Positions 10,718 to 23,649 of a DNA stretch of 64,000 bases are shown here, in pieces (position 1 is the stretch's first letter; the number at the start of each line of letters is the position of its first letter). This stretch comes from Apoderus coryli (lineage: Eukaryota; Arthropoda; Insecta; Coleoptera; Attelabidae). Below the pieces are notes generated by a model. The model was not told the origin of the DNA. It did no database searches and saw only the letters and a program-made list of their open reading frames with translations. The position numbers and the translations under genes were made by a program. The stretch lies in NCBI GenBank assembly GCA_911728435.2, contig OU452209.1, positions 13,064,869 to 13,128,868 of the forward strand. Reading direction: 5' to 3'.

Positions 10718-11077
10718 TTTCGACCAAAGTTTTTAGTTTAATATCACACAGCAAACTTATCACAAACGGTCAAAAAACTTAGGTTAGAAAACCGCGTTCA
10801 AAACAGACAAAATAATAGTAAGTCAAGTTGCTAGGGAACCTTCCACAATTTTTTCCGGTGAAAACTATTGTAACTTGATATACTGCAGTTTTCGTTGATG
10901 CGCGTTCGCTGGAGTATAGTTACTGCATATCTTAGGTGTTTTGTGGGTTGCTTAGTTTAGGGATATTTGGAATTACGACTTTATTCGTTGAAATAAAACA
11001 TATGAATTTAAAATTCTACACATGTATCTCAAAATTAACAAAAATTGAGTTACTACAGTTTTCGTTGCACCCGTCGA

Positions 11078-11765
11078 TTTGATTTGGTTTGATCATGATT
11101 TTAATAATATATATATTATATTTTTTCTGTTCTGCTACTTGCATTTTTGTGGGGGTATCTTATGTTGTATTGTTATTTACATATTTTACTTCATGAATGT
11201 TTGGTACATTCGTAATTTTGTTCTTTTCCTTTCCTACTAACATTGACAACATAATCTAGAGTGGCATTACTAGTTTGCGTATGTTTTTGGAATATTTTTG
11301 TTATATTGTATTTGCAACGATTAATGTATATTTATCTTTTGTATTTGTATACGTCCTTATTATATATTATCTTAAATATGGCTTTATCTACAAGAACTTT
11401 TGTGGTTCTTTTGTGACAGTGGTTGGGTTTATTATTATTATCGTAGCCGTATAATGCGCGGCTTTTTCTAGTGTTATGAAACAAGTGAACAAACATCTCA
11501 AATTTATTATTACGTTATTTGTATTTAGTAAGCAGTTTAATTGTATAATTGTAGTCTAATTTTTAGAATTATTATTTTCCGTAAATTATTGTTGTTGAAT
11601 ACTTTGATTGTTGTAGTTTTTGATTACGTTTGTTAATACCGCTAAATTATTCTTTTTTTTTTTTTAATATTTTTAGTAATTCTTTATGTGTATTTTACTA
11701 GGCCCTAGCCTGAAAATCAGCTTTGCTGAGCTTGAACCTAGTATAGTATAGTATATAATAAATAA
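11078..11765 (+). mobile_element. Probable LINE 3' UTR and tail
   Basis: This AT-rich segment has no ORF. It ends with a compact hairpin (TCAGCTTTGCTGA, about 11719) and then a TAGTATAGTATA / AATAAATAAA tail at about 11735-11765, as at the 3' end of a non-LTR retrotransposon. It lies directly after the 32-bp-TIR element, so I infer it is the rest of the LINE that ends at 9001. Confidence 0.45.
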
Positions 11766-14700
11766 ACTACCTACTGTTTGAGATGCTTATACTATTTTAC
11801 TATTTTACGATCGAAATAGCTGAAATTACAATTTTATTATTTTTAATAATTATTATTTTCAATTAAATACAAATTCAGGTTAGCTGAATACCCTCTACAA
11901 ACTTGCAGTTGAACGTTGCCATGGAACTAATTGTGAAATAGACAACTCATTTGTGACATTAGTTCCCATAAGAAACCGTCTAGTTTGGGTCAGCCTGTAC
12001 AAACAAAAATAACAAACCAACAGCTGGAGAAAGATCCAATGGTTTATGCAACCCATAGGTTTAACAACCAAATTTTTCCTTGATTGTTATGATTAAGTTT
12101 GCGTTAATCGATTCCATTAAATCCTTCTACGGGTACAAATAACATGCATCTACTTAAATCTGGGAAATTCATTTCTGGATTCTATTTGCACAATTCGGTG
12201 CATACATAATCAGAGACCGTCCATATTTTGTCAACTGTTCACGATACGTTGAGCTGATCGTATCGATCGATCGTTCGCCTACATTTCAATATATAGTAGA
12301 ATATACAACAAGCATCACTCTAATTTATTACAGTTATTTATTTTCCGGTAATATTAGTTCTGCGCTTACAATTTGGAATATTATTGCACATAGTCGTAGT
12401 GACGAATGGCTGTACTTTTTCAGTTTTCATGTTTTGTACAAAGAAAAGTTTTCAAATTCCTCTCTGACTTTATTTAGACCATAAAAAAAGCTCAATGTTG
12501 AATAATTAGTATTTACAAGCCCTAGGAAATATCGAGTGATGAATGCTGTTTGTCAATCTACGAGGAACATTTTTACCCAGAAATTTGCTGTACAGGGTGA
12601 TCACGACTATTTTCACCTTTGTTAATATTGGTCGTAGAAAAAAGTTAAAATTATTATGCTGCAACTGGACGAATTCTTTCGGTTGAACTGAAGTAAGGAC
12701 CTAATAGAATCCACTACAATTTACATCTCTTATACAAAGTGCATTCATAGAGTTGTTATACATAACTTGTTCGCAACAGCAAAAAATGCGTGTTCAAAAG
12801 GATCAATATTAACCAAGAAAGAACTTTGTGGGCGTCAAGGGTTTATTTGATTTTCGCCGGTGACTCTCATTTTTTATAACGCAAATTTTAACGCTATTTG
12901 AGGTTAGTTTTAGAAGACTGTTACATAATAAGTGAATATTATCTTTACTAATGTTCTTATATTGTATTCGAGGCCTTGAAGACGTTTTTGAGCGTATTAA
13001 ACGAAACGTTGCCTGCGAACTAGTGGATATAAATTGATAGCCTTAACTGACAAATGAAAAGGTGAATTGTTAAAATTTTGAGAACGCAATTAAATAGTCT
13101 AATAGATTTGAGACAAGTAGTAGAGAAAAGTTTTAACGTTTTCATGATGTTTTCATAGAAGAGAGTTTTTCCGGTTCCAGAGTTAATTATTAGAGTTACC
13201 ACAGCTAAAATGTCACTCGTTATAAAATGCCGACAAACACATAAGTATATCTAATTTACCCTCGTCAAAAACAGTTCCACTTTGTAATGTGGAGTATAAT
13301 AGTAATAAGTCTGACCAAGCTATTACTATACGACTATCATGTGCTTTTATAGAGCTGTTTTTGAAATTATCTGGAAATGAACAATCATTTGTCAATACAA
13401 TAGAAAATATATGCTAGAATAGCAATAATAATTATAGATATTCGTAGCTAGTCAGCACATATATTTATTATATCTGTGATGATAACAAAAACATTAACAA
13501 CATCCCCATAGTGCCCCTAAGAGAACATCCTGATTACTAAGTTAAGTCTATGTCATTATGAATAGAATGTAAGTTGTCTCACATAAACTTTAGTTTTCGA
13601 AATACTGGCCAATTTGTGACAGACCATCAACTTCAACATTTATATGACCTTTCTGTTTTATTTACACCGATTCATTTACCAAAGTTTGTAGTTATTTTGG
13701 GAAGCGAGAGCCAAATCGTAAATAAAACATTAAAAGAATTTTCTCATTTAACTTGAGAACAAATCTCTACTTTGTTTCTTCAAATTAAAACAACTGTGAA
13801 CTCTCGTCAACTAGTTCTAATTTCAAGCGATAAAAGTGCTGTATGAAGTCCATTTCCTCATTGAAAGATGACTGCCTGAATGAAATTTTAGAAAACTTTC
13901 CTTATAAATAACTAAATACCAAAATGTATTAGTAATTTTGGAAATAAATTGTATAACTGCATTTTTTGTAAATTCGATTAAAGAAACTATTTATGTAAGT
14001 TAGAAAACATTTTTTGTGGATTTTTTAGGCAAAACTTGGAAACTTAAAAGTGCCAAGTTTTATATTTTCAAATATTTATGCAACCGAAAATGGAAATCGG
14101 CGACCACATGTCTACATATCTCATTATACAATAAATTTAACAAATGATTCTTCTCTGAATGATTTTTCGATAAAAAGTTTATACTCGTATTAACATGAGT
14201 CTTCCCTTGCGTAGTTTGGGTGAAAAAAAATAAAATTACATCCACTTAGTTTCATAAGGGCTTGGAAAACGATGATCTCAATTTCATTATAAGTTATTAA
14301 CTTAAAATATTTATAAACAGTATTTTTGGTGGTTCTTTTTCATTTTTTTTTTTGTTCAATATAATTCAATTTACTAATAATTGTGAAAACAAGAGGGGGC
14401 TAACGGAAAAACCCTTGTACGTCTCCATGCACGACTACTGCAAAAGGAAGTTTGAAAAGATCGTCGGTGGTGATAGTGACTGTATGCTGTTTTTATGGAA
14501 ACTTTACACAACCATCACATGTGGACCGGAAACAATCCACACGCCTTAACAGTATCTAATTTTCAAGAACATCTTTCGGTCATAGTTTACATTGAGCATT
14601 TTTTTTCTACCTAGACTTAAGTAGAATTAATTAATGTTATAAAAATTTGTTTTACCTAAACTTTTAGAAGAAGTTCCAGCTTCGTATGTGGTAGTTGCAC

Positions 14701-15700
14701 GACTGCTCCGCAGCACTTTAGTCTAGTCACTTTTTGGATGCAGATTATATAGCATAACAGCTGGATTGGTTGATTTATCCAAAACTAGAAAAAAAGAAAC
14801 CCTAGTCAGCTTTCTTGAATATTTTTACATCAATAACCGCACTTTCAATTACCTAATTCCTGGATTTGTTTTTATAATTACAAGCAAAACAGGAAGCTTT
14901 TTGCACAGAAATAAGTTGTTGTGAAAAGTAACGCAATTTATCGAATTTATTGGAGACGAAATAGTTCAATTTGTTACACATTTTACAATATTTTTCGACA
15001 ACTTTTCGCAAATTAAATAATTTTCTAAACCATCTAAACTAGTGGACAGTTGCTTTGCAACATGGAAAATTGTACCCAAACTCAAATCTCGATATTTTCG
15101 GAACAGAAAGAGATATCCAGTTGCGGTATTCGGGAGGGTCTTGACCAACTCTTTAAGAACACTTACAGATTTCGACCAATATATTTCTTTATCCACTTAT
15201 ACAGGGTGAGCAAAGGAAGCCATGTTTTTTTTACTAAAGTTTGGAACTATGTCAGATTCTCAATGTTTGATTGATTTAATTTATCTATACACCTTTTTGA
15301 TCTTTGGACTATCTTAAAAAAGTTATTTCTCAAATATTTCCAAAGTTGGCGATAACTCAAATTATCGAATTTTTAAAAAGTGGTACATGTAAGTATCCCT
15401 AAAAAGGGACTTTTTCGGGGTGTCTCTTGATAATGGGTTTTTTTATACTGTTGCATAATGTGCGATTTCCTGCACCCGAAAAAAGATTAAAGCACTTATT
15501 GAACGTTATTGCTTCCAGTGGCATGCAGTCAAAATTTGCTACTTTGACATTATGTCATTTAAACCGAATTTATAAATTATACTATGCAATTAAACAGCTT
15601 AATGAACAGATCCAAGTTACTTCTCTTAATATAGGGGTGTATTCCAGTTTTATAAATCCAATTGCCTTTTCAGTAATGAAGTATTCTTAACTGTATTAAC
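11766..15700. other. Mostly unassignable spacer
   Basis: About 4 kb of AT-rich DNA. I see only two isolated TACAGGGTG-type transposon end motifs (12591 and 15200). The short frames at 13.2-15.7 kb do not resemble any family I know. Confidence 0.4.
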
Positions 15701-15709
15701 TCACTATGT

Positions 15710-16260
15710 TGTTCTTCTTCTTCAAGTGCCTTGTCCTCTTCGAACGTTGGCAATCATTAGTGCTATCTGTACTTTGTCGACTGCTTTTTTAAAGAGTAGT
15801 CTCACTGCCTTCGATTTTTCTTTCTATTTTCAATTTGAGATGTCCGTATTTTTCGTTTCGGAGAATGTGTCCAAAGTATTCCAACTTTCGTTCATTAAGT
15901 ATGAGCATGACTTCGAGATCCTTTGATATTCTCGCCAGCACATCCACATTGCGCACTCTGTCCATCAAGGTTATCGTCAACATCCGTCGATACGTCCACA
16001 TTTCGAAAGCTTCCAGCTTTTTTTTTACACATGGCGTTTGTTATAGTCTACGCGTCAATTCCATAATAGAGAATACTGAAGACGTAACAACGTAGCACTC
16101 GAGTGGGAACGGAGAGCGACAGACTTCGGCAACACAACACGGACCTCATTTCATAAAAAATGATGCCCTGGTTTGTTCAATTTGGGCACGGACCTCCTCC
16201 ATAGCATCCCAGCTTTCGTTCACCGCTATGTTTGAGAGATCTTTTTCTTACAACAAATTA
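15710..16260 (-). pseudogene. RTE-type LINE, C-terminal region
   Basis: Minus-strand fragments in order: NESWDAMEEVRAQIEQTRA, a frame-shifted VLRCYVFS-like piece, KKLEAFEMWTYRRMLTI, RVRNVDVLARIS, RKLEYFGHILRNEKYG, and VDKVQIALMIANVRRG with a stop. This is the connector and C-terminus of arthropod RTE-like LINEs, after the RT domain. The hallmarks E-x-W-x-x-R-R-M and R-K-L-x-Y-x-G-H are clear. The fragment is 5' truncated with several frameshifts. The same family lies at 43675-44770. Confidence 0.75.
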
Positions 16261-16714
16261 TCATTAGATAATTAAAACCTTGACTGGGGCCAGGTTTACA
16301 AATTTTGTTACATATAATGTAGCTAGGCTTTTATTGAATTGTTGGTTTCATTCTTTTCTTTATTACTGTGGATGCTTTCTTTATTGGATTTAGCTTTGGT
16401 TATATACATTACGAGAGAATTTTGTTTTGTTTAATTGTGTTAAGGTTAACTTCGCCATCTGAGAAGATTTTTTTTTTCGAATGGCAACCTGAAAATGTTA
16501 TAGTTTTACATTAACATAAAAAAATTAGGCTAATATTGGAAAACTCTTTTGAAGTATTTGAAATATTGGGAATTTAATATTTTTCAATCATATCAATTCT
16601 AATTTCTCACAGGACTTTGTTCCTTGCAAGTATCGATCAGGTTAAGCCCTACTAGCAGGGAATCCAGAGGGAGGATTGGTTTTTTTTTCAACGGTATCTC
16701 GACTTCTGGTGCCT

Positions 16715-16860
16715 AAATGAAAATAACTTTAATTATATTTTGTGGACCGATGAAACAAATTCAGGAATGTACAATCATTGTTTCGGGTCAAGAGGAAATC
16801 TTAGTACATCCAAGAGGTCCACAACTGCGTTGTTTTGTAGTAACTAGTGCAAGGTACCTG
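16715..16860 (+). pseudogene. Mariner-like transposase fragment
   Basis: One frame reads NYILWTDETNSGMYNH, which fits the first catalytic Asp motif of mariner-like transposases (W-T-D-E, then G and N-x-H). The rest is shifted and decayed, and no second or third catalytic box is seen. Low to moderate confidence. Confidence 0.4.
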
Positions 16861-16864
16861 CATT

Positions 16865-18025
16865 CATGCAAAATGTCCTGTAAGAATACGTATCCCGTTC
16901 TTACTGAGATCCAAACAGATTTTAGAAAAGTATTTAAAATTTATACTTACATAACAATCATCATCATCGACACAGCTGATCTTTCTTTCACTTTTGCAGA
17001 GGAAAATATTGAAAATAATTAATGCTAATACTTAAACGTGTTAATTAAACCGTAAAGCTTAAAAGACACTACTTAACGGAAGAGGATAGTGCTTTTTGTC
17101 GCTCCTAAAACTTGTAGTTTATTTCGCCCAAGTTGGAGAGAAGACCCAAAAAAAGAGAGTTTTGGGGTAAGAAAACCTGGCGGAGCTTTTGGAGACATGT
17201 TGGGGACTTCATGCTCCGAGCACAGAAGTGCAAATAAAAATCCTCCTGTAACTTCCTGTTACACCAATATTTATAACTTTACTTTTTAATTGTCTATTAC
17301 TGGCGTCGCGTCGTACCGCTTGTGTGGAAAAATGTGAATTAGCAAATTTTGTCTATTTCGTAGATACAATACCGATGTTAGAGTCATGAACTTTTGTTAA
17401 TTATTAATCAGCGAGAAATACTTAGTTCGACCGGTTGCAATATTTTTATTACAATCTACCGGGTGTGACAGTATAAAAGAAGCAAGTGGAACTGTACAAA
17501 ATAACAAAGAAAAACGAGTTATGATTCTTCTTATGTAAAGAACAAAACACAAGCAATATCTACCAAAATATCATTAAATTTTCAAAAACATTTTCAATTG
17601 TATCCCAATCGCTTGTCTGAATACTCGAATTGAATTTTCCGGACGATAAAAGGATTGAATGCAAAAACGGCATCGTATGGAAAGGCTAACATATGTATTC
17701 TTGTTCCAACATTTATGCTGCTCTCGCACATTCTGTATGAATAAAAGAATGTTGGAGAAACCGACAGGAATCATATTATAGATTTTTTCACGCTATGTAT
17801 CCTATTTTTTCTCTAGTAAGAGTTGAAGGAAAATTTTGCGAGAATGCAAGTAGAAAAATATATAATGTTGATCGTTTGACCGAAAACTCCCAGAGCATAT
17901 TTCATATTATGCAATCCTAAAGAAACAGATGCAAGTGATGCATGTTTTTCTCCTACAATAGAATGGAATTCTAGCAAAAATATTAAGAATATCTACAATA
18001 GATTTATTGATACAGTATAGTCAGA
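16865..18025. other. No recognisable feature
   Basis: AT-rich spacer. The frames at 17089-17289 and 17574-17774 resemble no family I know. Confidence 0.4.
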
Positions 18026-18029
18026 TTTA

Positions 18030-18520
18030 CAGGGGTTATTGGTTCGTGTACTCAGCTATTGACGGCATATAGCAAACTTTCAAATATTAAATTGATGTGA
18101 GCGAAAACATCTGAATACGAAGAAAAAAGCAATTCAAGGTCCTTCAAGTTTACTTGCGACAATGGTGATCCATCAATGACATAATCAAAATGGTGAGGAT
18201 TCACACATTTAGTTAAGTAATCATGTAATATTTGCTTACATTTCATCCATTCAATCTGCACCACAGCGCTGATTCGTCTTTCTGCAGAAATAACGCATGC
18301 TCAATGTTTCTTATAGTATTAAATATCTTTAAGTCATCTGTAAACAATAACTAGGCATAAAGAAGCCAATCTCATGCACGAATATATTAAGTAGGATGGT
18401 TCAACAGTGGGAACCCAATCCACAAAAATCCATTGTCCGAAGTTTAGTAATCAAAATATCATGAGGAGTTCTATCAACTGCTTTAGAGAAATCTGTGTCA
18501 ACCTGCGAGATCTACCCTTA
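18030..18520 (-). pseudogene. LINE reverse transcriptase relic
   Basis: Read on the minus strand: VDTDFSKAVDRTPHDIL (RT motif with the first catalytic Asp), a decayed stretch where the ADD motif is expected, then KCKQILHDYLTKCVNP, FDYVIDGSPLSQVNLKDL and FAHINLI. The order matches the RT palm followed by the K-C-K...Y-x-I-x-G-x-x-L...D-L-G segment of Jockey/CR1-like LINEs. Several stops and frameshifts make it inactive. Confidence 0.6.
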
Positions 18521-18524
18521 CGAA

Positions 18525-20340
18525 ATTTATGTTGCTAAATAATTTCAATGAAGATGAACATTGATTTATAATATTATGCTTATTCACAAATTTGTCAGGA
18601 AGATATCTCAAATCCAAAATGAGAGAAACCTTCGGCATGTATGTTGAGACAAATTAAACAAGAACTGTTTAGCTTGTAGTAATGGTCATACACAAATCTT
18701 GGTAAATTAAGAGTGTATGTCAACTGAGCCAGATGAAAATTTTTACTTCAAAGCGGAAGTCGCTTCGTATACCTCCCCCAATCGTCAACTGCAAATCAGA
18801 AATTGTGTTGCAAGACTCACATTCATGGTTTTAATCGGGGATTGCACAATCATTAATCATATTTAAATTAATTTGCAAACGAATTAACAGGTTCATAGCC
18901 ATAAACTTAATGAATCTTTATAATACATAGTATTTGGTACTATTAGTATTTGCCCATATGTGTTCTAAAACTTCAGGCCAAGCTGAATGATAAATGATAC
19001 TCCTGATCACTATGGCTGGCAAGTTATAAATTGGCTGAATGCTAATTCTCCAAGCAAATAGATAACACCAAGTGGACAAGCTCATTCGCTCACCCATTTG
19101 AACGCCATTTTTAGCTGGTGGCTTATCAAGCAACAGGGTATTCTCAGTGTTATTATTTAATTACCATCCTCTCAATTGAGAAGTGTGGTGGGCGTATTTG
19201 TAGAAAATGTTGGTTCCCTTAGTTGTTTGTTGAGGCGCACAGATATAAAAATTGTCGTAATTTTCCTGCAAGTAATGTAACTCAATCATATATGCGTTAA
19301 AAATAATTAAACACTTAATAGCTTCCATCTAGTTATTTGAGAAGTTGGGCGTGTAAAACCAGCATCGAAACGAAATACTTCCAATTTGGAAAATCTAAAA
19401 TCCTTCTTTCTGTTTCCGAAAAACGAACGAACAGGATTTGTGCTTTAGAACATCTTCTAATGAGCACTAAATTGGTCCTCGTATGTGAAGCGACAGGCAG
19501 CTTAATCATACCAAAATAAAAAATGTAAGTTTCTTTGAAACAACAAAGAGTATATTTGTTTTTGGTTTAGGTTTATTTTAGATTGACTCTGTTGTAACAA
19601 AGTATGAGCTTATTGTATTTTTAAGAGGATACAAAGATCTGCACATAGCTTTAAAAATCTGGCTGTTATACAATATCTTCAAAAACTAAATAAATTGCTT
19701 ATTCAAACACGTCGTTGGACATTTTTTTCAATTCAATTCAATTAAGGTTTTTCAGATTTAACCATAGGCGCAACATTTATGGATCAATAATTCATATCGT
19801 CCATTAATTTGATATTCTTTTGTTTTTCGGTCGCAGACACCATATTTATGAGTCGCAGAGTGAATTTTGATATTATATCAGCCTGGGGCATATTTATAAG
19901 TTATAATAACCAACAGGACGCTATTGACACAATTCCAGACTTGCGTAATTTGTCGAACAACAACTCTTCTTCTCATACATGGCTGTGGCTGGTTTGACTG
20001 ATATCACTAACTTCAAACAATTGAATGATTGACAGTACTTGACCTTCCCTCTCATTTCTATTTGTTGTGTGTTCATAATAACACGTTTAGAAATAAAAAT
20101 TAATAATTCATCCATGATTTATAAAAAGAAATCAAATAATATGTACAATGTAACTGATCGGTTTCCTTCAGAAACCCTCAGACTAACTAATTAAGATTGC
20201 TCATAAAATGTAGTTTGATTTTCGTTTAAAAATTTTTATATTTTTTTATGTTTTTTCTTTCCACTAAGGTAAGATTATAGCTACAACATATTGTGTAATA
20301 TTGATACATTCAAATACTTTTCCCTTTATAGTTGTTATAA
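18525..20340. other. No recognisable gene
   Basis: AT-rich spacer. Short frames at 18918-19133, 19337-19519 and 19809-20115 do not match a family I recognise. Confidence 0.4.
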
Positions 20341-20344
20341 TAGT

Positions 20345-20388
20345 TTCAACTGATGATGACCCTTACTAGGGCCGAAACATGTATTGAA
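20345..20388 (+). ncRNA. Hammerhead ribozyme motif (PLE-type tail)
   Basis: TTCAA-CTGATGA-stem II-GAAA-CATG-TA-TTGAA. Stem I (TTCAA/TTGAA) is a perfect 5 bp. Stem III is the minimal C(AU)G seen in retroelement hammerheads. Stem II has a CCCT/AGGG core with one mismatch below it. The downstream TTAATAAACAATTTAGTGG resembles a PLE tail. No RT remains nearby, so this is a solo tail. The predicted cleavage is after GUA (20383). Confidence 0.75.
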
Positions 20389-20429
20389 TGACTGGTTCGT
20401 TGGAGAAACTTGTTAATAAACAATTTAGT

Positions 20430-22400
20430 GGATGCGACAGCATTTTATTTCCTAATAATAATAATGATCTTTATTTCAAAATTATGTCAGTACATAAAGT
20501 GAAATCACGTCAAAATAAGTACTACAACTACACTAAAATCAATAGAAAAAGAAAAATACACACCCAAGGAAAATATTATGCAGTTTTACATTGTATTCAA
20601 ATATTCAGATAAACAATATGGTTCTAAATGTAGTAAATATGTTTTGATTTCTCTTTTAAATATTTTAGACACTATAATGTTTTTTATCCTAGGCGGTAAA
20701 TTAATAATATAATAAATATCTCATACTTTAATATGGAAGAAGCAAGTGGAAGTAGTACACATCAGCAGCGTAAATTATATTTACGCTGACATCAGGTAAG
20801 CGCAGTTATTAAGAAAAATGATGTTTATTTTTTTATTTTAACTAAAGTTAGGTTTTTTTAATCAACACTCCTTTTTTAAGAACAGAAAAATCTTGTTAAA
20901 AATATACAGCCATACCTGTTCCAGATTTAAATAAATGTATGATGAATATAAATAAAGACAAATGCATAAAAGCAGAGCTTTTAATAATACCTGGTATGAG
21001 ACATATTATGATTTGCTAACAGGTAGCATAAAAGTAATTTGATTGACAGTTTCATAAAATGTGTTTTATTTAGTATTATTATGAAGTAGGTAAATATATT
21101 CTAGATACTAATAACACTTTTTAAAGAAAACAATACTTAGGTGAGGTACCTACTTATAAACATAGGGACATCCCTATTAATTTTAGCTACCTATTAAGTC
21201 TATGACTTTATTTTATGTTACGCCTCACCACATTAAACTGCCACAAGTCCCCACTGCTGTACAAAGGTTCATCAAATTATGCATACAAATATTCAAACTT
21301 TCGTCTGGATAATATGCAAATTGATTCGTGTTTTATTACAATAACTCTTTCACATTGATTTAATTTAATATTTGTTCAGATATCAAGGAAAATATTTACC
21401 TACAAATGCGTAATTTCCTTGAAACTTTACTCATCCCTGTTACATTTTTATCAACTTTCTTCCAAACAGCAATTCACATAAACCAAACCAGGTTCACATA
21501 GAATATAAAGAATAGGTAGTAGAAAAGTCTCTCTTAGTAGAACCTAGTAGGTAAGTTCGTAAATTTCAAAATGAAAAATAAAACCAACGTTCCCTTCAAA
21601 CGAGATTTTTGTGTTTGCTCTCCAGTAATACGTCTTTCTGTTCTGTGAAAGTAAAAAAATGTTACGTGTGCATAGAAAAGCTCTTCTAAAAAGGAATACA
21701 TTTCCAAAACTTTCCAGAGATGAATATAACTGGGCGCATATATATAATATATAAAGAGGGTTAGGTTTAGTATTCTTCTTTCGTGATTTATTAGACGGAA
21801 ATGAACGTTTCAAATGAAAAGTTTATTCCGACTTTTTATTCCGCGCAATATGAGAGATGAGATTAAAACTCCTTGATTACGGCAGTGGTTTTGGATTTAT
21901 ACATGTTTAATCCAATTTTATGCGATGTAGATGCAAATTAGGCATACTTTGATTCGAGTTGTTCCTGAAAATAATACATCAAGCAAAAAGATTTTTAAAG
22001 TGGTGGTCATGAGCATACCTGTCAATATGGGCGAGGTGTTGATAAATAATATCCCAAATTTTTGTCGCTGAGATATTCTACTTTTAACTTTTTTAACCTA
22101 TATACCTACCAGTTTTTGAGAAAATGTCTCTGATCATCTACGTTCTAAGTCTTGCACGTGCCGCCCCATATCATATAAACTCGCGAGGCTATCGAGCGCG
22201 TGACCTTGAAAGGGAACCATTTTATCCCGGTTGGACCCCATGTTATTTTGACGTTTCAAAAATATTAACTAAACCCCATCTTCAGGGTCTAACTTTGAAT
22301 TCGATTATAAAGCGCTGGCGGACTCACGTTTATTCCAACTTTTTTTCTTAGAACTGCTAAATGCTCACCTGTATTATTTTTTGTTACACTACATCCGAAA
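20430..22400. other. No recognisable feature
   Basis: AT-rich spacer with no recognisable relic on either strand. Confidence 0.4.
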
Positions 22401-22405
22401 CCCGG

Positions 22406-22956
22406 GGGTTGCCTTTTATATTTCGGGATTTGGCAACCCTGGTGTTGCAATCTGGCAACTGACAGCTCTATCGTAAAGTTGGACATTTTTGAGGTTATAC
22501 GTACTCAGAACGTTTTGACATACGAGCCCTATTTGTGTTGTTTACAGTAACTTAAAAGATTCATCTCGGCCCAAAAATGGAATTAAATCGTGAATATTTT
22601 CGGGCGATTATTTTTTACAACTTTCGACGTGGATTAACTCAGCAACAGTGCATGGATGAACTGATTTCAATTTTTGGCGATGAAGCTCCATCAATGACCA
22701 GTGTTTATCGGTGGTATGGTGAATTCAATCGTGGTCGTAGTTCACTCCAAGACGAATTTCGTGAAGGTCGTCCAAAATCAGTTGTTGTTCCGAAAACCAT
22801 TGATGCTGTGCGCGAACTGATATTGCAAGATCGTCATGTGACCTATCAAGAGATTGAGACAACCTTAGGCATCCATTCAATATTGCATAAACATTTGACT
22901 GTCAAAAAAATTTGTTGTTGTTGTTGTTGTTAATCCCGAAATATAAAAGGCAACCC
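22406..22956 (+). mobile_element. Internally deleted mariner with 25-bp TIRs
   Basis: The perfect inverted repeats are 22406-22430 and 22932-22956 (GGGTTGCCTTTTATATTTC...). They enclose 551 bp, less than half the usual 1.3 kb of a mariner. The transposase N-terminus is intact, the catalytic domain is gone, and the deletion ends in a (GTT)n run at 22912-22930. An obvious TA duplication is not visible. Confidence 0.85.
22577..22933 (+). pseudogene. Mariner transposase N-terminus
   Basis: The frame opens MELNREYFRAIIFYNF and carries the paired helix-turn-helix DNA-binding region typical of mariner (first helix set with R-x-x-F-x-R-G-L-T-x-Q-Q; W-Y-x-E-F-x-R-G at about residue 47; G-R-P-K linker; second helix set with R-x-V-T-Y-x-E-I). 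It is cut at about residue 105, before any DDE catalytic motif, and then reads into a Cys run from the (GTT)n tract. It could at most bind the terminal repeats. A second fragment of the family is at 45400-45597. Confidence 0.85.
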
Positions 22957-22959
22957 TCG

Positions 22960-23645
22960 TACCTACGTGTTGGTTCATTTTACTTATATTGTACATTGTA
23001 CAAATTCCTCTGAATGTCTATAAAAAAAAAGCTTTCTAGTACATATACACGTAACATTTCTTTTTAATATTTTTTAGATCCCAAACCGTGAATTTACAGC
23101 ATTAAAAACCAGTTGCAACAAAAACAAACCTGAAAACAACATGCGAGAAAAAAGCTCTTTGCGTCGACGTCGTCGTCCCTATTAAAAAGCCCCTTTTCAA
23201 GAACAAAGAGCCTGTGCGATATAATTAAAGCTCTCTTTTCTACTCTATTTTGGAGTATAGAACGTGGTTTTGAACGCAATACAGCTAGACCGCAGAGCTG
23301 CCAGCTAGCCCGAGGGGAGCGATAACAGCTCTAGCTGCCTCTAATTGTTGGCGCAGCCTACTTCGACCCCTATATGTTGGATACATTATGGGGATATGCA
23401 CGTATACATACAGCAAGTGTAATCGGGGTGGTTTTGGTTAACTAAAGCAAGAGATCAGGGGATTGGGGGGAATATATTTGTCGGAAGTGTTATTTTTAAT
23501 TGAAATTTATGATTATGCGCTAATAATTTGTATTTTATGTAGGAGAGTTTGGAAATGTGATGAATTAGTTTTTCGTCTATCAAGGCTAGTAGGTATATAA
23601 AGATTATGAATTCCACTATCCCTATTTTTTCGAAATAATAGGTTC
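22960..23645. other. No recognisable gene
   Basis: No coding relic. The stretch at about 23280-23350 is more GC-rich than its surroundings and contains small stem-forming strings, but I cannot name it. Confidence 0.35.
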
Positions 23646-23649
23646 ATTT

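Larger units (their letters stand above)
9002..11077 (-). mobile_element. TIR-bounded element with unknown spliced gene
   Basis: Perfect 32-bp inverted repeats occupy 9002-9033 and 11046-11077; the outward end starts TCGACGGGTGCAACG. Between them is one spliced minus-strand gene. Outside the left end is a LINE reading frame, and outside the right end sequence consistent with the LINE's continuation. The target duplication is ambiguous because the edge is palindromic: TCGA or ATTT (4 bp) both fit. Internal echoes of the end lie at 10881-10900 (ACTGCAGTTTTCGTTG). A 16-bp direct repeat lies at 9025-9040 and 9048-9063. These may be binding sites. The internal deletion in the gene makes this copy non-autonomous. 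Confidence 0.75.
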
